From the NCBI GenBank assembly GCA_910577645.1, contig CAJTOL010000001.1, forward strand, positions 1-64,000: DNA of 64,000 nucleotides, read 5' to 3'. The translations under genes were made by a program, and so were the position numbers. The notes below the pieces were generated by a model. That model ran no database searches, had not been told where the DNA came from, and saw nothing but the letters and a program-made list of their open reading frames with translations. This stretch comes from an uncultured Lachnospiraceae bacterium. GTDB lineage: Bacteria > Bacillota > Clostridia > Lachnospirales > Lachnospiraceae. This document shows positions 1-6,397 of this stretch, piece by piece; the stretch's first letter is position 1, and the number at the start of each line of letters is the position of its first letter.

Positions 1-990
1 GACCACCCCTCCCAGCCTGACAGATTTTCTGCCGCCACGAAGCCTGTAGAACAGGAGCATGATGAAAAATATGCTTCCGATGATTCCTATGATCAGCTCA
101 ATGGGCAGTTCATAGGGCGCGATGACAATACGTCCGGCCATGTCGCAGACCAGTACAAACAGCGCGCCGAATAATGCGGTATCTGCCAGGGTTCCCCGTA
201 TGTTATCGCCCTTGAACAGGGAAACCACATTTGGGACTATCAGGCCTATGTAGGAGACAGCGCCTACCACCACTACCACACTGGCTGTGATCATCGCCGC
301 AATGGTCAGCCCTATAAATAAGATGACGTTATAATTGACGCCGAGATTTTTTGAAAAGTCCCGACCCATGCCCGCGATGTTAAAGTGGTTTGCGTATAGA
401 AAAGCAAGGATTACCAGCGGAACTGCCAGATAAACCAGTTCATACCTGCCTTTCAGCACCAGCGAAAAATGTCCGGTGAGCCAGGTGGAGAGAGCCTGGG
501 TCATTTCAAACTTGTAGGCAAGAAAATTTGTGATGCCTCCGATGATATTGCTGAACATGATTCCGACCAAAGGTACCATGACAACATCCTTAAATTGGAT
601 ACGCTGAATAAACCAGACAAAACCCCATGTTCCGGCCACAGCCGCGGCAAAGGCGAACAGCGCCCTCCCCCACAGTGTAGAATCCGGCATAAACAGCAAT
701 GCCAGCAGAATTCCAAATTGCGCGGAAGAAATGGTCGCGCCTGTTGTGGGCGACACAAATTTATTCATGCAAAGCTGCTGCATGATAAGGCCCGCCACGC
801 TCATCCCGATTCCGGTACACAGGAGGGCGAGCAGCCGCGGCAGTCTTGAAATAATAAGAATTCTGAGCTGCCGCACATCTCCGGACAAAAGTGACAGGGT
901 GTCCAGATCAATGACCCCGATAAACAGAGACAGGATTGACAGTATCAATAGGGATACTGCTAATCCTGCTGTTATTCCCGATTTTTTCAT
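1..990 (-). CDS. Iron-siderophore ABC transporter permease (FecCD family), 3' end cut by window
   Basis: Inner-membrane permease of a siderophore or heme ABC importer, which would work with a substrate-binding lipoprotein and an ATPase outside this window. The frame is open from ATG at 990 to the window edge, about 330 residues of mostly hydrophobic helices. It contains FecCD-type segments such as ISRLPRLLALLCTGIGMSVAG near residues 48-68, GATISSAQFGILLALL, and VVGAVSYIGLIVPNVV, the region that contacts the ATPase in this family. AAAGGAG lies 8 nt before the ATG. The leader carries two perfect palindromes that resemble DtxR/IdeR-type iron boxes, which fits iron repression. The YclN/CeuB/FatD branch is likely from the N-terminus, but the substrate cannot be told. 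Confidence 0.85.
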   Translation of the reverse strand, partial: MKKSGITAGLAVSLLILSILSLFIGVIDLDTLSLLSGDVRQLRILIISRLPRLLALLCTGIGMSVAGLIMQQLCMNKFVSPTTGATISSAQFGILLALLFMPDSTLWGRALFAFAAAVAGTWGFVWFIQRIQFKDVVMVPLVGIMFSNIIGGITNFLAYKFEMTQALSTWLTGHFSLVLKGRYELVYLAVPLVILAFLYANHFNIAGMGRDFSKNLGVNYNVILFIGLTIAAMITASVVVVVGAVSYIGLIVPNVVSLFKGDNIRGTLADTALFGALFVLVCDMAGRIVIAPYELPIELIIGIIGSIFFIMLLFYRLRGGRKSVRLGGVV

Positions 991-1011
991 TGTATCAACT
1001 CCTTTCTTTGA

Positions 1012-1025
1012 TTAGTCAAGACTAA
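1012..1025. promoter_or_regulatory. Perfect palindrome, candidate iron-repressor operator 1
   Basis: TTAGTCAAGACTAA is a perfect inverted repeat (TTAGTC-AA-GACTAA) 21 bp before the start of the siderophore permease. The TTAG...CTAA ends match the general form of DtxR/IdeR/MntR-family boxes. The regulator is inferred, since no regulator gene lies in the window. Confidence 0.5.
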
Positions 1026-1096
1026 CTAGATAGCAAAAAGCAAAGCATCGTAAGATGCTTTCACAAATCCTTTGTGCAGAATGTCTTCTCACATGA

Positions 1097-1112
1097 GTTA
1101 GTAAAAACTAAC
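1097..1112. promoter_or_regulatory. Perfect palindrome, candidate iron-repressor operator 2
   Basis: GTTAGTAAAAACTAAC is a second perfect inverted repeat with the same TTAGT/ACTAA half-sites as the one at 1012, about 85 bp further upstream. Two perfect short hairpins lie between them, at 1042-1061 (AAAGCATC/GATGCTTT) and 1062-1076 (CACAAA/TTTGTG). Confidence 0.5.
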
Positions 1113-1202
1113 CAACATTTTACCATCTGCTTTCTGAGCTGTCAAGAAGGAATTTATTTACTGTCTCTTTTATAGAGAAGAAGGCGGAAAATCAGCAACA
1201 AA

Positions 1203-1229
1203 AATGCCTCTTCCAACAGAAGAGGCATT
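1203..1229 (-). terminator. Rho-independent terminator of the ferredoxin gene
   Basis: A 10-bp perfect stem (AATGCCTCTT/AAGAGGCATT) with a 7-nt loop lies 20 bp after the ferredoxin stop. On the minus strand a T run follows it. Confidence 0.85.
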
Positions 1230-1249
1230 ATGTATGCTATCCTATCAAA

Positions 1250-1417
1250 TTAGCCTTCGATAGAGCCAGTAGGACAAGTAGCAGCGCAAGAACCGCAATC
1301 GATGCAGGTATCAGCATCAATAACATACTTGCCATCACCCTCAGAAATAGCTCCTACGGGACATCCGTCAGCGCAAGCGCCGCAGCTTACACAACCGTCG
1401 TTGATTACATATGCCAT
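1250..1417 (-). CDS. 2[4Fe-4S] ferredoxin, 55 residues
   Basis: Small soluble electron carrier for low-potential reactions such as hydrogenase or pyruvate:ferredoxin oxidoreductase. The protein begins MAYVINDGCVSCGACADGCP and has two CxxCxxCxxxCP clusters: C9, C12, C15, C19 and C38, C41, C44, C48. This is the classic clostridial bacterial-type ferredoxin at its usual length. GGAGG lies 8 nt before the ATG, with a good sigma-A promoter upstream and a terminator downstream, so it is probably a single-gene unit, although read-through from the pfl operon is possible. It is too short to appear in many gene calls but is certain from the cysteine pattern. Confidence 0.96.
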   Translation of the reverse strand: MAYVINDGCVSCGACADGCPVGAISEGDGKYVIDADTCIDCGSCAATCPTGSIEG

Positions 1418-1459
1418 GGTAATTACCTCCTTATAAAATAAAAGTACTTTTGTCTTTTT

Positions 1460-1488
1460 ATTCTAAACTATTTTATTAGATTATTCAA
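1460..1488 (-). promoter_or_regulatory. Sigma-A promoter of the ferredoxin gene
   Basis: On the minus strand, TTGAAT (1488-1483), a 17-nt spacer and TAGAAT (1465-1460) lie about 40 nt before the ferredoxin start. Confidence 0.65.
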
Positions 1489-1543
1489 GTGCAAAATGAG
1501 GATAGATTGTTTAATTTTAGAAGCATACCTAAAATTGTCCAAA

Positions 1544-2305
1544 TCAGAGTTTCCTGGAAGCAGCGATCCTTTGATCCCGAATGCCTTCCAGAATGGTTTT
1601 TCTGGCGAGAATGGCCTGCTCTTTGGAAAGAGCAGGCGTATCTTCCAGGGCATAGGGAAGCCCTAACCGGTGGTATTTGACCTTGCCCATATCATGGTAG
1701 GGAAGGACATCCAGAGCTTTTACATTATGGAGAGTTCCGATAAACTGCCCCAAACGGAAAAGATCGTCTTCCTTGTCGGAAAGTCCTGGAACCACTACGT
1801 GGCGGATCCATACCGGTACGTGGCGGCTGTCCAGATATCTGGCAAAGGCCAGAATATTGTCCTGAGACTGTCCGCAGATCTCCAGGTGTTTTTCAGGATC
1901 AATATGCTTAATATCCAGCATTATTAAATCAGCAGCATCTGTCAGACGGTCAAATTTTTCTAAAAGATTCGTATCATCAGGGCGGAAGGTAATGCCGGAG
2001 GTATCTAAGCAGGTGTGAATTCCCTGCTTATGGGCTTTCTGAAATAATTCCAGGACAAAATCCATCTGAACCAAAGGTTCCCCGCCGGTAACGGTAATTC
2101 CGCCCTGGGTATAAAAATGTTTTGTGCGCTGGTATTCCTGCAAAACTTCTTCCACTGTCATAGGGCTGCCGCCGCCTCCTGCCCAGGTATCTGGATTGTG
2201 ACAATATTGACAGCGCATAGGGCAGCCTTTTAAAAACAACACAAAACGAATACCTGGCCCGTCTACGGTGCCAAAGCTTTCGATAGAATGAACATGGCCA
2301 GTCAT
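1544..2305 (-). CDS. pflA: Pyruvate formate-lyase activating enzyme (radical SAM)
   Basis: Uses S-adenosylmethionine and a [4Fe-4S] cluster to abstract hydrogen from the glycine of pyruvate formate-lyase, making the glycyl radical. The 253-residue protein opens MTGHVHSIESFGTVDGPGIR. It has the activase CxxxCxxC motif in KGCPMRCQYCHNPD (C28, C32, C35), then the TVTGGEPL SAM-binding segment near residue 100. Length is normal for PflA. It is the last gene of the pfl operon, 20 nt after the glycyl-radical domain gene, with AAAGGGG before the ATG. Here its substrate glycine lies in a separate small protein rather than in the large subunit. Confidence 0.95.
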   Translation of the reverse strand: MTGHVHSIESFGTVDGPGIRFVLFLKGCPMRCQYCHNPDTWAGGGGSPMTVEEVLQEYQRTKHFYTQGGITVTGGEPLVQMDFVLELFQKAHKQGIHTCLDTSGITFRPDDTNLLEKFDRLTDAADLIMLDIKHIDPEKHLEICGQSQDNILAFARYLDSRHVPVWIRHVVVPGLSDKEDDLFRLGQFIGTLHNVKALDVLPYHDMGKVKYHRLGLPYALEDTPALSKEQAILARKTILEGIRDQRIAASRKL

Positions 2306-2325
2306 AAAATGCCCCTTTAAAGATA

Positions 2326-2571
2326 TTAAACTGCTTCGTGGAAGGTTCTGGATATAACCTCATCCTGCTGAGCCTTGGTCAGTTTGTTAAAGTTTACAGC
2401 ATAGCCGGAAACACGGACAGTAAGCTGAGGATATTTCTCAGGGTGAGCTTGAGCATCTAACAGGGTCTCTTTGGAAAATACATTTACATTTAAGTGGTGG
2501 CCGCCTTCGGAAGCATAGCCGTCCAACATAGAAACCAGGTTGTTAATTTGAGATTCGCTTGCATGTGTCAT
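2326..2571 (-). CDS. Stand-alone glycyl-radical domain protein (GrcA-like, 81 residues)
   Basis: The C-terminal glycyl-radical domain of pyruvate formate-lyase encoded as its own gene. It carries INNLVSMLDGY, then GGHHLNVNV, HPEKYPQLTVRVSGYAVNF and VISRTFHEAV, which align with the last ~75 residues of ordinary PFL. The radical glycine is G56 in RVSGYAVNF. AGGAGG lies 8 nt before the ATG, and its own stop comes before pflA. E. coli GrcA/YfiD is known as a spare domain that rescues oxygen-cleaved PFL. Here the adjacent large subunit has no radical domain, so this protein is inferred to be an obligatory subunit rather than a spare. Confidence 0.93.
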   Translation of the reverse strand: MTHASESQINNLVSMLDGYASEGGHHLNVNVFSKETLLDAQAHPEKYPQLTVRVSGYAVNFNKLTKAQQDEVISRTFHEAV

Positions 2572-2591
2572 AGTGAAATCCTCCTAAAATA

Positions 2592-2810
2592 TTAGTCATC
2601 TTCCCTGTCCATTCCCTCAAATAGCGTGGGAACCTTGCAGGCCATATCACCGGCCGCGCAATCCAGGGAGTTCATAGTTGTGATTTGAACTGAGGCGGTG
2701 TCTGTACGGACGCTGCCGTCTGATTCTACACGGACATTCATATGCCCGCCTTTTCCTGCCATGAATTCGTCGATCATGGCAACTAAGTCGTCAACGTTTT
2801 TATTTTCCAT
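2592..2810 (-). CDS. Small protein derived from the glycyl-radical domain but lacking the radical loop (72 residues)
   Basis: Residues 6-28 (VDDLVAMIDEFM...GKGGHMNVRV) match the first helix and strand of the glycyl-radical domain encoded 20 nt downstream (NNLVSMLDGY...GGHHLNVNV). The rest does not: there is no RVSGY, no PEKYPQL and no radical glycine. It ends in a different tail with two cysteines (DCAAGDMAC) and an acidic end. AAGGAGG precedes the ATG by 8 nt, so it is clearly meant to be translated. It lies between the PFL barrel gene and the radical-domain gene. I know no named function. It may occupy the radical-domain site of the barrel when the true domain is absent, as a chaperone or a placeholder, but this is inference. 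Confidence 0.85.
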   Translation of the reverse strand: MENKNVDDLVAMIDEFMAGKGGHMNVRVESDGSVRTDTASVQITTMNSLDCAAGDMACKVPTLFEGMDREDD

Positions 2811-2837
2811 GGAAACCTCCTTGTTCAGAGGACAGGA

Positions 2838-4892
2838 TTATTCCCCGTCCAGGTCTAAATCCAGCTCCACATCCAAATCTCCGGCAAAAACCTGCTCGTC
2901 CTTTCCGAGAGCACCGGGAATAATGGAGAAGGTATTGGAAATGCCGTCCTGAGCATCCTTAAAGGGAAGCTTGGCAACAGAAGCCAGAGAAGCTACTGCG
3001 CCCTGAGAATCCCTGCGGTGCATCGGATTGGCGCCCGGGGCAAATGCCTCGCCGGCTTTTCTGCCGTCAGGTGTAGAGCCGGTGTTCTTACCATAAACCA
3101 CGTTGGAGGTGATTGTCAAGATGGAGGTTGTTGGGATACCGCCTCGATAGGTGTGGTTTCCTCTGATATAATTCATAAAAGTGTGAACCAGATCACTGGC
3201 GATCTCGTCTACCCGATCATCATTGTTGCCATATTTAGGGAAGTCGCCTTCCACCTGATAATCCACAACAATACCGTTTTCGTCACGGATAGTCTTTACC
3301 TTAGCGTATTTGATTGCAGATAAAGAATCGGCTACAACGGACAGCCCGGCAATCCCGGTGGCAAACCAGCGGGTAACCTTTTTGTCGTGTAACGCCATTT
3401 GGATCCTCTCATAACAATAGCGATCATGGTTGTAGTGGATGATGTTCAATGCATTTACATAAACACGTGCCAGCCACTTCATCATATCCCTGTACTTGTC
3501 CATAACTTCATCGTAATCCAGATATTCAGAAGTAATGGGACGGTACTTGGGGCCTACCTGCTTTTTGGTGATCTCGTCTACCCCGCCGTTGATGGCGTAC
3601 AGCAGGCATTTGGCCAGGTTTGCGCGGGCGCCGAAAAACTGCATTTCCTGTCCAAGTCTCATAGAAGAAACACAGCAGGCAATAGCATAATCGTCTCCGT
3701 GGGTTACCCGCATCAAATCATCATTCTCATATTGGATGGAAGAGGATTCAATAGAGGTTTTGGCACAGAATCGTTTAAAATTCATAGGCAGCTTAGTGGA
3801 CCAAAGGACAGTTAAGTTAGGCTCCGGCGCAGTGCCCAGGTTCTGCAGGGTGTGTAGATAACGGAAGGACATTTTGGTAACCAGGTGGCGGCCGTCAATG
3901 CCTACGCCGCCGATGGATTCGGTAACCCAGGTGGGGTCGCCGGAGAATAATTCGTTGTACTCCGGGGTGCGGGCAAATTTTACCAGGCGGAGCTTCATAA
4001 TAAAATGATCCACAAACTCCTGAATCTGCTCTTCCGTATATTTTCCGGTTTTTAAGTCACGCTCCGAATAAATGTCAACAAAGGTGGAAGTACGGCCTAA
4101 AGACATGGCGGCGCCATTCTGCTCTTTGACAGCGGCCAGATAGCCAAAGTACAGCCATTGGATGGCTTCCTTTACATCAGAAGCCGGTTTGGAGATATCG
4201 CAGCCATAAATCTTGCCAAGTTCCTTTAACTCTTCCAGGGCGCGAATCTGCTCGGATAATTCTTCCCGCTCCCGGATTACATCAGAATACATAATGGTGC
4301 GGGTGGTATTTTTCTGTTCGATTTTATCCTCAATCAGGCGGTCAACGCCGTAAAGGGCAACCCGGCGGTAGTCTCCGATAATCCGCCCCCGGCCGTAGGC
4401 ATCCGGCAAACCGGTGATAATATGGCTGGAACGGCAGGCCCGCATTTCCGGGGTGTAGGCGTCAAATACACCGGCATTGTGGGTTTTTCTGTGTTTGGTG
4501 AAAAATTCTACGATTTCCGGATCCACTTCATAACCGTTATCCTGGCAGGCTTTTACCGCCATGCGTATACCGCCGTAGGGCTGGAGGGAACGCTTGAAGG
4601 GCTTGTCGGTCTGAAAGCCGACGATGGTTTCTTTGCTTTTATCTAAATATCCGGGGCCATGGGAGGTGATGGTGGAGATAATCTTAGTATCCATATCCAG
4701 TACGCCGCCGGCTTTTCTTTCCTGCTCAGTAAGATCCATAACCTGAGCCCATAGATCTGTGGTATTCTGGGTAGGGCCTGCAAGGAAAGCATCATCGCCG
4801 TCATAAGGGGTGTAGTTCTTTTGAATGAAGTCACGGACATTGATTTCTTTTTCCCATACGCCGGTCTGGAAGGTAATCCATTCTGGTCTCAT
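2838..4892 (-). CDS. pflB: Pyruvate formate-lyase barrel subunit without glycyl-radical domain
   Basis: Converts pyruvate and CoA to acetyl-CoA and formate. At 684 residues it is about 60-75 shorter than ordinary PFL. It has the PFL body throughout (PYGGIRMAVKACQ, NAGVFDAYTPEMRACRSSHI, TGLPDAYGRGR) and the catalytic cysteine pair C406-C407 in DDYAIACCVSSMR. It ends just after the conserved IIPGALGKDE with an unusual acidic tail (DLDVELDLDLDGE) and a stop, exactly where the glycyl-radical domain normally begins. The RVSGY loop is absent. The strong AGGAGG site and the separate, well-formed downstream genes argue against a recent frameshift. The gene leads the operon pflB, 72-residue gene, radical-domain gene, pflA. 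Confidence 0.95.
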   Translation of the reverse strand: MRPEWITFQTGVWEKEINVRDFIQKNYTPYDGDDAFLAGPTQNTTDLWAQVMDLTEQERKAGGVLDMDTKIISTITSHGPGYLDKSKETIVGFQTDKPFKRSLQPYGGIRMAVKACQDNGYEVDPEIVEFFTKHRKTHNAGVFDAYTPEMRACRSSHIITGLPDAYGRGRIIGDYRRVALYGVDRLIEDKIEQKNTTRTIMYSDVIREREELSEQIRALEELKELGKIYGCDISKPASDVKEAIQWLYFGYLAAVKEQNGAAMSLGRTSTFVDIYSERDLKTGKYTEEQIQEFVDHFIMKLRLVKFARTPEYNELFSGDPTWVTESIGGVGIDGRHLVTKMSFRYLHTLQNLGTAPEPNLTVLWSTKLPMNFKRFCAKTSIESSSIQYENDDLMRVTHGDDYAIACCVSSMRLGQEMQFFGARANLAKCLLYAINGGVDEITKKQVGPKYRPITSEYLDYDEVMDKYRDMMKWLARVYVNALNIIHYNHDRYCYERIQMALHDKKVTRWFATGIAGLSVVADSLSAIKYAKVKTIRDENGIVVDYQVEGDFPKYGNNDDRVDEIASDLVHTFMNYIRGNHTYRGGIPTTSILTITSNVVYGKNTGSTPDGRKAGEAFAPGANPMHRRDSQGAVASLASVAKLPFKDAQDGISNTFSIIPGALGKDEQVFAGDLDVELDLDLDGE

Positions 4893-4947
4893 AATTTCCT
4901 CCTGTCAAAAACCTGTTGAAAGTCTGTCTAAGTTAGTTTACGCGGAT

Positions 4948-4976
4948 ATTTTAAAAGAATACTGTATACATGTCAA
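4948..4976 (-). promoter_or_regulatory. Strong sigma-A promoter of the pfl operon
   Basis: On the minus strand, consensus TTGACA (4976-4971), a 17-nt spacer and TAAAAT (4953-4948) lie about 55 nt before the pflB ATG. No clear Rex-type operator is seen. Confidence 0.75.
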
Positions 4977-5013
4977 GTCGAATAATAAAACTTTTTCTGC
5001 CAAAGATTGCTCC

Positions 5014-5042
5014 TTGCCAAATTGCGGGAAAGGAGTTATAGT
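5014..5042 (+). promoter_or_regulatory. Sigma-A promoter of the DUF1858 gene
   Basis: TTGCCA (5014-5019), a 17-nt spacer and TATAGT (5037-5042) lie about 32 nt before the ATG and diverge from the pfl promoter. Confidence 0.65.
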
Positions 5043-5074
5043 GTAAGATAGTACACCAAAAGGAGGAAATTATT

Positions 5075-5278
5075 ATGTTGATTAATAAAGATATGTTAAT
5101 CGGTGAGCTGATTCAGGTAGATGACTGTATCCCCCCGATTCTGATGAGAGCAGGCATGCACTGCCTGGGATGCCCCTCTTCTCAGGGAGAGAGCTTAGAG
5201 GAAGCATGCATGGTTCATGGAATTGACTGTGATGCATTAGTAACCGGAATCAACGAGATTCTGGCTTCCAGAGGCTAA
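5075..5278 (+). CDS. DUF1858 redox-disulfide domain protein (67 residues)
   Basis: Small cytosolic protein of the DUF1858 / hybrid-cluster-protein-associated redox disulfide family. It opens MLINKDMLIGELIQVDDCIP and has the signature GMHCLGCPSS with C30 and C33 forming a CxxC redox pair, plus single cysteines at C18, C45 and C52. The length is that of one domain. AAAGGAGG precedes the ATG, and it has its own promoter and terminator. The family is often found near hybrid cluster or redox genes. Here it diverges from the pfl operon, which suggests a role in anaerobic redox or radical-enzyme protection, but the biochemical function is unknown. Confidence 0.85.
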   Translation: MLINKDMLIGELIQVDDCIPPILMRAGMHCLGCPSSQGESLEEACMVHGIDCDALVTGINEILASRG

Positions 5279-5349
5279 TCGAAAATTTGGATTGAAAGAA
5301 GCGCTGCTTTTGAGGTCAGCGCCGGTAAAACAGCATAAGAATATTTTCA

Positions 5350-5405
5350 AAAAGGGAATGTCGAAAAATAAGACAGTTTGGTTTTATTTTACAACATTCC
5401 CTTTT
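5350..5405. terminator. Bidirectional terminator between the DUF1858 gene and mecA
   Basis: A 12-bp perfect stem (AAAAGGGAATGT/ACATTCCCTTTT) encloses an A/T-rich loop with further pairing (AAATAA/TTATTT). It has T or A runs on both sides and sits between two converging genes. Confidence 0.8.
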
Positions 5406-5423
5406 CATAACAAAAGGAAAAAT

Positions 5424-6149
5424 TTACAAGCCTGCTAAAATCTGAAGGGCGTTGTCCTGGATTAGGACTTCATAATGTTCTGCATAATAAGATTCGGTGG
5501 CATAATCGTGACGGATTTTAGATCCGTACTCTGCTATGGTATTGCAGACCCGGTTAAAATCTGCGGCATCTGCAGGCTTTTTAAGTACTAGAAAATAAGG
5601 GCCGTCCTCCGGTTTTTTATAAAGGATGCTCTCGCCGGAAAATTGTCCTCCTGCTGCCCTGGCCGCTTCACTGATTAAATCCAGCTTGGGAAAGGTGAAA
5701 ATCCGGTAGGACTTGGAAGGATCTGTCTGCTCTGCATTTTCAGCGGACTCTGGTTTGGGGGACTGAGAAGACCCCAGGCCCTGAAGCAAATCAAAAATGC
5801 CGTCAGCGCCCTCTAAAAGCTCATTGGCAAGATTGTCCAAAAAGGAATCTCCATCCTCTGCAGCAGGGGAAAACTTGGAAAAGCGGGTATCTAATTCCTC
5901 CGGATCCTCTACCTTGGTAATTACCAGCATTACGCTTTCGTTAGAAAGGGGAATGGCCTCTACCATAAGGGGGATATCCTCTGCCTCAAAGCCAACTTCA
6001 TTGGAGGCTTTTTGGATCATCTCCCGAAATAGCTTTCGGGCTTTTTCGCTTCCATAAGCCAGCTCTCCTAAATTCAGGTTTCGCACACTCAGATCAAAAC
6101 TGCTGAGCGTACAGCGAATCTGATTTTCATTAATACGTTCTATTTTCAT
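5424..6149 (-). CDS. mecA: Adaptor protein MecA
   Basis: Adaptor that binds substrates and targets them to the ClpC-ClpP protease. In Bacillus it controls ComK and competence, and in Clostridia the client is usually unknown. It has 241 residues, near the family length. The N-terminal substrate domain begins MKIERINENQIRCTLSSFDL. A low-complexity linker follows at about 130-145 (GLGSSQSPKPESAENAEQ). The C-terminal ClpC-binding domain (SYRIFTFPKLDLISEAAR ... AEYGSKIRHDYATESYYAEHYEVL) completes it. It stands alone, converging with the DUF1858 gene. The promoter between 6150 and 6290 was not resolved. Confidence 0.93.
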   Translation of the reverse strand: MKIERINENQIRCTLSSFDLSVRNLNLGELAYGSEKARKLFREMIQKASNEVGFEAEDIPLMVEAIPLSNESVMLVITKVEDPEELDTRFSKFSPAAEDGDSFLDNLANELLEGADGIFDLLQGLGSSQSPKPESAENAEQTDPSKSYRIFTFPKLDLISEAARAAGGQFSGESILYKKPEDGPYFLVLKKPADAADFNRVCNTIAEYGSKIRHDYATESYYAEHYEVLIQDNALQILAGL

Positions 6150-6290
6150 GGGAAATCACTTCCTGTTCTCTTTCTTATAATGGTATAGCAGAACTGATTA
6201 TTTGGTACACGTCCTCAATATAACTATACTATATTTTATCATGAAATATCAATTACTATGTGAAGAAAATTTTAAAAAAAGTAGAAACAG

Positions 6291-6340
6291 AGTCTGAAAA
6301 GGTTTTTCAAAGTCTAAAAAAGTCTATTATATTGAAGTCT
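6291..6340 (+). repeat. Four direct AGTCT repeats upstream of the kinase gene
   Basis: AGTCT occurs at 6291, 6311, 6321 and 6336, the first three 20 and 10 bp apart and so on one helix face. They overlap and precede the -35 box of the kinase promoter. This arrangement resembles an activator or response-regulator site, but the binding protein is unknown. Confidence 0.4.
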
Positions 6341-6361
6341 GCCTGGCTTTCATACTATAAT
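6332..6361 (+). promoter_or_regulatory. Sigma-A promoter of the kinase/P-loop operon
   Basis: TTGAAG (6332-6337), an 18-nt spacer and TATAAT (6356-6361) lie about 37 nt before the kinase start. Confidence 0.6.
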
Positions 6362-6397
6362 GAAGGCCAGAGATGATATCAGAAAACAGAAAAGGAG

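Noticed and set aside
4893..5074. Rex-type redox operator in the pfl control region
   Set aside because: No TTGTnAnnnnnTnACAA-like palindrome was found.
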